Shown: in pieces, positions 41,357 through 52,211 of the stretch | How the letters are laid out: each line of letters starts with the position of its first letter | How positions within the stretch are numbered: position 1 is the stretch's first letter | Source: Ananas comosus | Taxonomy: Eukaryota > Streptophyta > Magnoliopsida > Poales > Bromeliaceae | Length of the DNA stretch: 64,000 bases | Direction: 5' to 3' | Assembly (NCBI RefSeq): GCF_001540865.1 | Contig: NC_033633.1 | Location: 6,760,273-6,824,272, forward strand | The notes under the pieces: model-generated | What the model saw: the letters and a program-made list of their open reading frames with translations, nothing else | Databases searched by the model: none | What the model was told of the DNA's origin: nothing | Translations under genes and position numbers: made by a program

Positions 41357-43982
41357 CGTTCAGTGTTCATGACGAGTGCTTGGCTTGTCCAGTTCAGATA
41401 GGCGACTGGATTATGCCGGCAGATTTACTAGTGCTAAATTGAATGTGGGGCTTCGACGTAATTTTGGGGATCGATTGGCTCTCTAAGTACTATGCGGTTA
41501 TAGATTGTGAAAGTAAGGTAATCACCTTTCGTGAGCCTAATCAAGAAGAGCTGGTGTATCGTGCGTGTAAGAGCTCGCGCTTCGCGGCGACCGTATCAGC
41601 GGCGAGGGCAAGAAAGATGATCAAAGGTGGATGTGTGGCCTACTTGATGACAATGTTGGATACTCAAAGGGAGCACCCGGAACTTGGGAGTATTCGGGTA
41701 GCATGCGAGTTTCTGGATGTATTTCCGGCAGAGTTACCGGGATTGCCACCGGACCGGGAGATCGAGTTCGTCATTGACTTGGTTCCAGAGGCGGTGCCAA
41801 TTTCGAAAGCTCCGTATAGAATGGCACCGGTGGAGCTAGTAGAGTTGAAAGCTCAATTGCAAGACTTGCTCGATAAAGGCTTCGTGAGGCCGAGCGTGTC
41901 ACCGTGGGGAGCTCCGGTGTTATTTGTAAAGAAAACGGATGGCACTCTTCGACTCTGCGTGGATTATCGCGAGTTGAACAAAGTGACAATCAAGAACAAG
42001 TACCCGTTGCCGAGAATCGATAATCTATTTGACTAGTTACAAGGGTCGCAGGTATATTCGAAAATAGATCTTCAGTCGGGGTACCATCAGTTGAAGATTA
42101 GACCGAAAGATGTGCACAAAACGGCGTATCGTACTTGGTATGGCCACTACAAGTTCACGGTAATGCCGTTTAGGCTTACTAATGCCCTTGCAGTATTTAT
42201 GGACTTGATGAATTGAGTCTTTCGACCGTTGCTGGATCGATGCGTCGTGGTATTTATTGACGATGTGTTGGTTTATTCATGGAGCGGAACACGAGGAACT
42301 TTTGAGGACCGTGTTGCAAATACTTCGAAAAGGAAGCTTTATGCCAAGCTAAAGAAGTGCGAATTTTGGCTTTCGGAGGTCACTTTCTTAGGCCATGTTA
42401 TATCCGGGAGCGACGTCTCGGTAGATCCAAAGAAAGTTGAGGTAATTAAAGATTGGCCTCGCCCGACAAGTGTTGTGGAGGTCCGTAGCTTTCTTGGACT
42501 TGCGGGATACTACCGGTGGTTCGTGGAGGAAATAACTACTCCCCTAACGCGCCTTACGCACAAAGGAGTGAAATATGTTTGGAGCGACGATTGCGATCGG
42601 AGCTTCGAGGAATTAAAGAAAAGATTGACATCGACCCCGGTGCTTGCTTTACCGACGCCGGGGGAGAGCTTTGTAGTGTACAGTGATGCTTCATATATTG
42701 GTCTCAGGTGTATTTTGATGCAAAATGGTCGAGTAATAGCTTATACTTCTCGTCAATTGAAGAGTTATGAAAAGAATTATCCGATTCATGACCTCGAGCT
42801 AGCTGCGGTGATATTCGTGCTAAAGTTGTGGAGGCATTACTTGTACGGTGAGCATTGTGAGATCTATACGGATCATAAAAGTTTCAAATACTTGTTCATC
42901 CAGAAAGAATTAAATATGCGACATCGGCGGTGGTTAGAGTTGCTAAAGGACTATGATGTTACTATTCTATACCACCCCGGGAAGGCAAATATCGTGGCCG
43001 ATGCACTAAGTAGAAAATCGATAGAAAATTTGGCTTCGGCAATCACACCCCAACCGTTATTGCAAAAAGAGATGCATCAGTTTGGACTTGAGGTAGTGGC
43101 TCCGGGAGTGCCGGCTAGCCTTGCCGTATTGGTTGTGCAACCGACCTTGTTGGAGAAGATTAAAGAGCTACAAGCTTCCGATGCATATCTCCAAAAGTTG
43201 CGGGGTGAAGTTGAAAATGGTAGTGCCGATGATTTTGGCATTGGAACCGATGGCGCACTTAGATTCAGAAATCGATGGTGTATGCCTAAGGACGAAGACA
43301 TTCGAAAGGCGATTATGCGAGAAGCGCATCAATCTTCCTATAGTATACACCCGAGCGGCACTAAGATGTATCAAGACTTGAAAGTGCATTATTGGTGACT
43401 GGGAATAAAGAAAGAGATTGGGGAGTTCGTGGCGCAATGCCTTACATGTCAACAGGTAAAAGCGGTGCGCTGGTTTTCGGCAAAAAAATTGCAAAGTTTA
43501 TCGATATCTATTTGGAAATGGAAAAATATCGCAATAGATTTTGTGATCGGTTTGCCTCGATCTCAAGCCAGGCATGATGCGATTTGCACCGGTTGATGAA
43601 ATCGGCACACTTCTTGCCAATCCACACTACGTGGTCTGGAGACAAGTTGGCTTAAGTGTATCTCGACGAGATTGTGAGACTTCATGGGATTCCGGTGTCT
43701 ATGGTATCGGATCGAGACCCTAGGTTCACATTTCACTTTTGGAAGAGCTTACAAGACGCTTTGGGCACACGGCTCGACTTTAGTACGGCATTTCATCCTC
43801 AAAGTGATGGCCAATCGGAGAGAACAATACAAATTCTTGAGGATATGCTTCAGGCGTGTGTACTTGATTACAAGGGCGGATGGCACGATTATTTACCAAT
43901 GACGGAATTCGCATACAATAATAGTTATTAAGAAAGTATTGCGATGGCGCCATTCGAGGCCCTTTATGGAAAGAAGTGCCGT

Positions 43983-46441
43983 TGTAACATACCACGTCCC
44001 TTGTAAATCGTGCCGGGTTCCGTCAAAATGAGCGGAACGCGGAATTGAACGAGTTTGGGTGGACCCTAAGCGCGTTGGAGTCCATAAGTGAGGCTAGAAG
44101 GGACCCGAGAGAGTAATCTGAAAATCGGGCTAAGTCCCAGATTTTGTGCTTTCGGGGACCGGTCCCTGAAGGAGAGACCGGTCCCCGTACGCGTAGCCTG
44201 TCAGGAAGTCCTGAGGCAACCGGTCCCTAGTGGTGAGACCAGTCCTCGGGAGATCGGTCCCTGAAGGGGCAGACCGGTCCCTCGCTGCGCAACAGCTGAA
44301 AAGCCCGAAAATTTGGCTAAGTCCTGGAACACCCACGTTCGGGAACCGGTCCCTGGTCGGGGAGACCGGTCCCCGAAGGCGAAAAATGCCCAGTCTGGGC
44401 AGTTCAAGAGGAAACAAGTGGAGGGGCTTAAGTGCAATTGTTACAATACTATATATGACTCATCCTCTCTCTCCCACAGCCATTTCCACCCTTCTCACCC
44501 ATTTCCTCTCTTTCTCTCTCTAGAACTCATGCTCTAGAACTTGGAGAAGAAGAAGAAGAAGTGAAGAGGAGGAGGATTTGGAGGCTTTGGAGGCTTCTAC
44601 AATCTCCCCTACAAGGAAGACTTGGAGGAGCTAAGGCTAAGGTGAGTTTTGGTAGAAATGAGCCTAGGGTTTGGATTTTGGGTTAGGAAATGGGAGCTTT
44701 GTGCTCCCTAGAGGCTTTAAAGGCTCTTTTGAGCCATGTACACCATGATTCCCATGAGAGCTTAAAGTGCTCTCATGGTGAATCCTTGGAAATGGTGTTT
44801 GGAGCCCTAGGGTTGGTACTAAAGGTCTAGAAACCTTGCTAGGATGTTTCTTAGATGATCCTAAGCTATTCCTTGCTTAGGGTTGGGATCGATTCTTGGG
44901 GAAACCCTAAATGACATTATTAGGGCTTGGATTTGGGGCTTTTGCCCTAGGATTTTTCGGGGACAAATTGACCCCGTAGAAACCTAATTGGGGGTGCCCT
45001 AAACACGTTGGACAACTCCGTTTAACCTTGCGAAAATGATAGAGTGTAGTTCATGTACAAAAAGGCCTAATATGGCACTATTTTGATTATAGGGAGCGGA
45101 ATCGGCTTTCGTAAAGTGCGGGAGCTTTCATAATCTACACCCACATAACCAATAGAGGTGGGGGGTGCACGCCGGAATCGTTGGATTCCCTTCTATGTCT
45201 GTTTTCTCTATTCTTGAGCATATATGTTTTATAAATACCCATTCTTGCATAGTAGGGTAGTTACATGTGGAACTTGGTTTGACTTCTTTATATGCTTCTA
45301 ACGTAGTTGAACATAGAGAACGATAGGACCAAAACGGACACGTGTGATTGGACCCTCAAGTTGTGTGAATGTGAGGATGGACTTGGACAATAGAAAACAA
45401 GGGTGACATTGACATAGGAACAAGATTTGCGTTGAGAGATGAACAGTTGAATATAGTTTAACCCATTTTGACATCGTCAAAGGTAAAGTCTTGAGATTGG
45501 CAAGAATGAATAGGTAGAGGCCTAACATGACATCGGCATTGTGATCAGTGGCTATGAATCCTCAAGTTGGGGATTAGATCGACACTCACATTACGTCTTG
45601 GCTTGAGGGTGGTCGCTCCTCCTCGAGCGGTGCGCTCCGGAGTTGGTCACCACTGGGCGTGGTAAAGTCCCACCAGTTGACGGTCCCTAGGGAGGTTCGA
45701 GTCCCCCGTTATTAAGGGATTTTGGGTTGTGAGTTATTGGGGTTAACAGAGTTAACCGGTAAAATTGGGTAAGAGCCAAAACTTGATTATGATTGGAGCA
45801 TGCATGCATTTCTATCATCGCATTGAGATTTATAGCTACTGACTTCTTTTTGCAGGCATAGTATTAGTTGCATTCAGTATTGGTTACGTTTCTTTCCTTT
45901 GAAATACTTATGCCTGGATAGACCTAGTGGGTAAGTCGGCGAGGTCGGATGCCGAGCCCACTGGGAACTTCGTTGTAGTTCTCACACCACTAACCCTGCA
46001 GGTCCTAGCACGAGCGGGGCGGCGGAGGACCGAGGCAAAGGTTTGGCGCCGTAGGTAGCGGCCATCGGGACTTTATATATTTTGTAGTCATTCCTTTTTT
46101 GTTATACATGTATCAACTTTATTTCGTTGATTTAGGAATGAAAAGAGTAAACAATCATGTATTTGGTGGATGGCTAAATGTAAAAGATATGATGGCTGAA
46201 TGAATGTAATAGCTTTGTTTACTTGAATTTGGTTTAAATGAAATCGAATATCATGAGTGATGTATATTTAGCTTAGAGCTTTCACTTCCGTTGTTGCTTG
46301 CCCTCGTGCAAGCCTTGTATTATATATGCAATTCTCTCGTTGATTGCCTATTTATACTTGTGGACAGGGGAGGCTCTGTCCGTTCGGCGTCTGTTGACGT
46401 GACCCGAACCCGACCAAATTGGTGGGGATTGGGGCGTGACA
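43983..46441 (+). repeat. 5' LTR of Gypsy element B
   Basis: From TGTAACATACCACGTCCC to GGGGCGTGACA, 2459 bp. A TATA-type ACTATATATGAC lies at about 44447-44458, followed by a CT-rich leader. Just upstream (about 44155-44375) is an array of ACCGGTCCC words. The body after 44640 has no gene. Confidence 0.85.
44155..44375. repeat. ACCGGTCC motif cluster in the LTR promoter region
   Basis: About nine copies of (G)ACCGGTCC(C) or one-base variants lie in two orientations of a loose repeat, immediately upstream of the TATA-like box. The same cluster is in the 3' LTR at 51736-51956, and looser ACCGGT words occupy the matching place in element A's LTR. Confidence 0.7.
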
Positions 46442-46448
46442 GATATAA

Positions 46449-46460
46449 TGGTATCAGAGC
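46449..46460 (+). promoter_or_regulatory. tRNA-Met primer binding site of element B
   Basis: TGGTATCAGAGC is the exact complement of the 3' end of plant initiator Met-tRNA, eight bases after the 5' LTR. Leader sequence without a gene follows to 46783. Confidence 0.9.
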
Positions 46461-46783
46461 GAAGTCGAAAGCAAAAGTCTAGGAATGACCTAGGAACCAT
46501 AGGCTTGGAGACCTTAGGAACTTAGGAAACGCTTAACGTGAACTTGGCTTATGCGAAGGCGAATGATTGGATTAACTGTAACACTTCTCTAGAAGGAAGT
46601 AGAGATGGATTATAAGGCTTAATTGTTGTCTACTTAAGGGACTTTGTGGGGCGGCCGACCACATAACACCGAGAGTGGGAATAATTAGGCTTGTGCTTTC
46701 GCTTAATTGGGTAGCTAGGTGAAACGTGTAAGGGTCACGTGCTTCGAGCACTAATATTTGTGTGCGTTGCGTTTCAGGACGCG

Positions 46784-49700
46784 ATGGCACCACCAAGGAG
46801 AGTTACGAGGTCCACACCGGCAGAGCCTCGGGAGGAGCCCGGGCAGTCGGGGTCGAACGACGTGCGTGAGCTGCGAGCCAGGTAGCGGCATTGGCCGGGG
46901 CTATGCGGCTTCAAGGGGCGCAGATCGGGCAGCTCCATGAGATGATGGCGCAACAGGCAGCGGCGGCGTCTGTGCCAAGGGATCTGCCTGCACCGGCCGC
47001 TCCTGTAGCACCACCTCCTGCGATGGCGGCAGCGCCAGTGACGGCTGTTCCTCCGGCGGCATCGGGTTCATCGGCCCCCATTTCCGATGTGCTTGAGGCC
47101 GAGCAAGAGCGCACATTGGCGGTGCTGACGGCATTCAAACGATTCAACCCTCCGACCTTCAACGGTGACGTAAAGGATCCGTGGACGACGGAGAGTTGGC
47201 TCACCGCGATGGAGGCCTTGTTCGAGGACATCTACACCCTCGAGAAGGATAAAGTTCATTTGGCGGCTCATTGTTTTGATGGGTCGGCTCGGTTGTGGTA
47301 GAACCAAGCGAGGAAAAGTCGCTCGCTAGGACACGCCTATATTCCTTGGGAAGCGTTTCGGGAGATGCTGCTTATGGAGTATTTTTCCGAGAGCGACAAA
47401 AGGATGATCAAGGAGGATTTTCGGAAGCTGAGGCAAGGAAACCGATAAGTGCGGGAGTACGAGAGGGAGTTCACGCACATGATTAACTGTGTGCCGGACT
47501 TGGTCCATAGAGATAGGGACCGAGCGGAGGTGTTTGAGCGCGGGTTGCGACCCGAGATTTTCAAGGTTATTCATGCATTCCGCTTAAAGACCTATGAGGA
47601 AGTGCTCGATCGCGCGCTTTGGGTGGAGCGCGGGAATGCAATCGCGCGTGATGAGCGCGAGACCTTTGAGAGAGAAAGGAAAAGGGATAAGCCTAAGAAA
47701 CGACCGGCTGGTGGATCCGCGGGGCAATCGAGTTCTAAGCGACCCCCGCGACCACAACGATCACAATGGCGGGGAGGTAGGAGTCAGACACGGGGCCAGA
47801 TTAACTACCCATGTGTGATATGCGGCGGGGAGCATAGAGCCACCAGCTGCCCACAGCGGGAGGGGCGGTGTTATCAATGTGGCCAACCGGGGCACATGAG
47901 CCGAGAGTGCCCGGGCGGCGCGCCCCCAACCCCGTCATCAGCCTCAGTACAGTACACGCAGCGACAGCTGGCGGGACTGCCACCCGCAACATCTGCTGGA
48001 CGATCGTCGGCGTCACGTCAGCCGGAGGCTTCTCGAGCACCTAGTGGGCGGGTTTTTGCCACTCAGGTGGAGGAGCCACCAATCATCGTTCCCGACGACG
48101 TCGTGGCAGGTATTATTCTGATCAGAGGCACTAGGGCTAGAGCCATATTCGATACGGGTGCATCTCATTCATTCATATTAGCATCATTCGCACAAGCTCA
48201 TGATATAGAGATCACTCATAATGAGGAGTATTGGTCGGTGAACACTCCCGAACACTCGATCGACGTTTACGATGAGTGTTTGGACTGCCCAGTGCAAATA
48301 GGCGATTGGATTATGCCGATCGACCTTCTAGTGTTGAAAGAAATGTGGGGATTCGAGGTAATCTTGGGGATCAATTGGCTCTCCAAGTATTACGCGGTTA
48401 TAGATTGTGAAAGAAGGGTGATCACGTTCCGTGAACCCAACCAAGAGGAGTTTGTCTATCGGGCGTGCAATGGCAAACGCTTTGCAGCCACTATATCGAC
48501 GGTGAGGGCGAAAAGAATGATCAAGAGCGGTTGTAAAGCCTACTTGGCGACCATCGTAGACCCTCCAAAGGAATTTTCGGAACTGGAGAGTATTCGAGTT
48601 GTGCGGGAGTATCCGGATGTATTCCCAGCGGAGTTACCGGGATTGCCCCCGGATCGGGATGTCGAGTTTGTGATTGACTTGATTCCCGGGGCGGCGCCAA
48701 TTTCGAAGGCTCCGTACAGAATGGCACCGGTGGAGTTGAAGGAATTGAAAGCTCAGTTACAAGACTTGCTCGATAAGGGCTTCGTACGGCCGAGCGTGTC
48801 CCCGTGGGGAGCTCCGGTGCTATTTGTAAAGAAGAAAGACGGCACACTCCGACTCTGCGTCGATTATCGCGAGTTGAACAGAGTGACAATCGAGAACAAA
48901 TACCCGTTGCCAAGAATTGATGTCCTGTTCGATCAATTGCAGGGGTCAAGAGTATATTCAAAGATTGATCTGCAGTCGGGGTATCATCAACTGAAGATAC
49001 GTCCCAAAGATGTGCACAAGACGGCATACCGTACGCGGTATGGCCATTATGAGTTTACGGTCATGCCATTCGGGCTCACTAATGCACCGACGACGTTTAT
49101 GGACTTAATGAATCGGATCTTCCGTCCGCTATTGGACCGGTGCGTCGTGGTTTTCATTGACGACGTATTGGTATATTCTCGGACCGAGGAAGAACACGAG
49201 GAGCACCTAAGACTCGTGTTGGAGATACTCCGGAAGGAAAAGCTTTACGCAAAGTTAAAGAAATGCGAGTTTTGGCTGTCGGAGGTTACCTTCTTGGGCC
49301 ACGTGGTATCCGGAGATGGCATCTCGGTGGACCCAAAGAAAGTTGAGGCGATTAAAGATTGGCCTCGCCCGACAAGTGTAGCGGAGATTCGTAGCTTCCT
49401 TGGACTTGCGGGCTATTACTGGCGGTTCGTGGAGGGGTTTGCTAAGATAACAACTCCACTAATGCGCCTTACGCACAAAGGGATGAAGTTTGTGTGGAGC
49501 CCCGAGTGTGAGCGGAGCTTTGAGGAACTGAAGATTAGACTGACGTCTACTCCGGTGCTTGCTTTGCCGACACCAGGAGAAAACTATGTCGTATATAGTG
49601 ATGCCTCATGCATCGGTCTCGGATGTGTCTTAATGCAAAACGGCCGAGCCATAGCTTATGCTTCATGCCAATTGAAGAGTTATGAAAAGAACTACCCGAC

Positions 49701-51498
49701 TCACGATCTTGAGCTAGCGGCGGTTGTCTTCGCGCTAAAACTGTGGAGGCATTACCTGTACAGGGAACATTGTGAGATCTACACCGATCATAAGAGTCTT
49801 AAGTATTTGTTCACCCAAAAGGAGCTGAACTTGCGACAGCGGCGGTGGTTAGAGTTGCTTAAAGATTATGATGTCACGATTCTCTACCACCCCGGGAAAG
49901 CTAACGTTGTGGCCGATGCTCTAAGCAGAAAGTCGGCAGAAAATTTGGCGGCGGAGATTACGCCTCAACCGGCGTTGCAAAAGGAGATGCAATGGTTGGG
50001 ACTAGAAGTTGTGGCGCCGGGAGTGCCGGCAACACTTGCCACCTTAGTTGTGCAACCAACCTTATTGGAGAAAATTAAAGAACTACAAGCATCGGATGAG
50101 TTCCTCCAAAAGGTGCGGGACAAAGTTGGAAGTGGCAGTGTCGATGATTATGGCATTGAAACCGACGGCGCACTACGATATCGGGGTCGTTAGTGCGTGC
50201 CCAAGGACGATGATCTTCGGAGGGCGATTATGCAAGAAGCGCATCAATCTCCTTATAGCATCCACCCGGGCGGCACCAAAATGTATTAAGATTTGAAATT
50301 GCATTATTGGTGGCCGGGCATGAAGAGGGATATAGGGGAGTTCGTGGCACAATGCTTCACATGCCAACAAGTGAAGGCGTAGCGTCGATTTCCAGCGGAA
50401 AAATTGCAGAGCCTACCTATACCCGTGTGGAAATGGAAAAACATCGCAATGGACTTTGTGACGGGGCTGCCTAAGTCACAAGGTGGACATGACGCGATAT
50501 GGGTAGTTGTGGACCAGTTGACAAAATCGGCACACTTTTTACCGATCCACACTACTTGGTCGGGCGATAAGTTAGCTCAAGGCTATGTCGACGAGGTAGT
50601 GAGACTTCATGGGGTTCCAGTGTCCATCGTATCGGATCGAGACCCTAGGTTCACATCTCACTTCTGGAAGAGCTTGCAAGATGCACTAGGCACGCGGCTC
50701 GACTTTAGCACGGCATTCCATCCTCAAAGTGACGGTCAATCGGAGAGAACGATCCAAATACTTGAGTACATGCTTCGAGCGTGTGTACTTGATTATAAGG
50801 GCGGATGGCATGACCATTTACCGATGGCGGAATTCGCATATAACAATAGTTATCAGGAAAGTATTGCGATGGCGCCATTCGAGGCCCTGTATGGAAGGAA
50901 GTGTCGCTCGCCGATACATTGGAGCGACGTGGGCGAGAAAATGGTTCTTGGCCCGGATGTGGTGCGGGAGGCGGAAGAGAAGGTCCGCCTTGCCCGACAG
51001 AGACTAGTGACGGCGCAGTCAAGGCACAAAAGTTATGCCGACAAGCGGTGAAAGGATATTGAGTTCGCGGTAGGAGCCCGCGTATTTCTAAAAGTATCGC
51101 CGATGCGAGGAGTTAAGCGGTTCGGTGTTCGCGGGAAGTTGAGCTCCCGCTATATTGGACCCTTCGAGATTCTGGAACGAGTTGGCGCGGTGGCCTACAA
51201 GTTGGCATTACCACCGAGGCTCGCGGGAGTACATGATGTATTCCATGTATCCCAACTCCGCAAGTATGTGTACGACCCGGATCATATTCTCTCATATGTA
51301 CCGATAGAACTTCAAGAAGATATGACTTATGAGGAGTTTCCGGCGTATATTGTCGATCGGGAGGTACGAAAGCTTTGGAACTGTGAAATTCCATATGTCA
51401 AGATTCATTGGTTCGAGCACGATGACCGGGAAGAAACGTGGGAGCTCGAAAGCAAAATGAGGGAGCGTTATCCTCACCTCTTCGAGGATCCGAAGTGA
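46784..51498 (+). pseudogene. Gag-Pol polyprotein of Gypsy element B with in-frame stops
   Basis: A short start MAPPRRVTRSTPAEPREEPG ends at 46883; from 46891 a single frame runs to 51498, broken by TAG 47299, TAA 47446, TAG 50191, TAA 50287, TAG 50380 and TGA 51049. Its largest piece is 914 codons (47449-50193). Order: capsid; two zinc knuckles [13 protein letters not shown] and [14 protein letters not shown] (about 47818-47910); protease DTGA (48151-48162); RT with FIDD (49153-49164); RNase H with YSDASCIGL and TDHKSLKYL; integrase with a zinc domain, MDFVTGLP, SDRDPRF and FHPQSDGQSE; and a C-terminal chromodomain (about 51337-51480, PAYIVDREVRK… WELES), which targets integration to chromatin. 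Stops make it non-autonomous as it stands. Confidence 0.85.
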
Positions 51499-51550
51499 TG
51501 TATGAAATTTAAATTTCAATCTTAGTAGTTTCGCGGACGAAACTGAATTT

Positions 51551-51563
51551 TAGGGGTGGAGAA
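51551..51563 (+). promoter_or_regulatory. Polypurine tract of Gypsy element B
   Basis: TAGGGGTGGAGAA directly precedes the 3' LTR start at 51564; it would prime plus-strand DNA synthesis. Confidence 0.75.
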
Positions 51564-52211
51564 TGTAACATACCACGTCCCTTGTAAATCGTGCCGGGTT
51601 CCGTCAAAATGAGCGGAACGCGGAATTGAACGAGTTTGGGTGGACCCTAAGCGCGTTAGAGTCCATAAGTGAGGCTAGAAGGGACCCGAGAGAGTAATCT
51701 GAAAATCGGGCTAAGTCCCAGATTTTGTGCTCTCGGGGACCGGTCCGTGAAGGAGTGACCGGTCCCCGTACGCGTAGCCTGTTAGGAAGTCCTGAGGCAA
51801 CCGGTCCCTGGTGGTGAGACCGGTCCTCGGGAGACCGGTACCTGAAGGGGCAGACCGGTCCCTCGCTGCACAACAGCTGAAAAACCCAAAAATTTGGCTA
51901 AGTCCTGGAACACCCACGTTCGGGAACCGGTCCCTGGTCGGGGAGACCGGTCCCCGAAGGCGAAAAATGCCCAGTCTGGGCAGTTCAAGAGGAAACAAGT
52001 GGAGGGGCTTAAGTGCAATTGTTACAATACTATATATGACTCATCCTCTCTCTCCCACAGCCATTTCCACCCTTCTCACCCATTTCCTCTCTTTCTCTCT
52101 CTAGAACTCATGCTCTAGAACTTGGAGAAGAAGAAGAAGAAGTGAAGAGGAGGAGGATTTGGAGGCTTTGGAGGCTTCTACAAGCTCCCCTACAAGGAGG
52201 ACTTGGAGGAG
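51564..52211 (+). repeat. 3' LTR of element B, first part
   Basis: Aligns with 43983-44631; only scattered substitutions are seen, for example in the ACCGGTCC cluster. Stops at CTTGGAGGAG where a solo LTR is inserted. It resumes at 54959 and runs to about 55534. Confidence 0.85.

Larger units (their letters stand above)
39386..43982 (+). mobile_element. Gypsy (Tekay-type) element A interior, truncated by element B
   Basis: Gag, protease, reverse transcriptase, RNase H and part of integrase lie in the normal Gypsy order. It is cut at integrase (…YGKKC) where element B's LTR begins at 43983. The 3' part of A was not found on the far side of B. Numerous stops and frameshifts and a solo LTR insertion at 41191-41356 show that it is old. 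Confidence 0.8.
41005..43982 (+). pseudogene. Pol of Gypsy element A: protease, RT, RNase H, partial integrase
   Basis: Protease has DTSA at 41089-41100 where active copies have DTGA. After the solo LTR insertion the frame resumes at about 41362. RT contains [15 protein letters not shown] and the FIDDVLVYS catalytic box (near 42250); RNase H has YSDASYIGL and TDHKSFKYL. Integrase shows SDRDPRF and FHPQSDGQSERT. Stops lie near 41441, 42034, 42214, 43396 and 43929; a frame change occurs near 42280, and a short deletion near 42525 removes residues present in element B. Reads as a decayed sibling of element B. Confidence 0.75.

Noticed and set aside
44130..44537. Overlapping frames on both strands in the LTR of element B, repeated at 51711-52118
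   Set aside because: They arise from the ACCGGTCC repeat cluster and recur only because the LTRs are copies.
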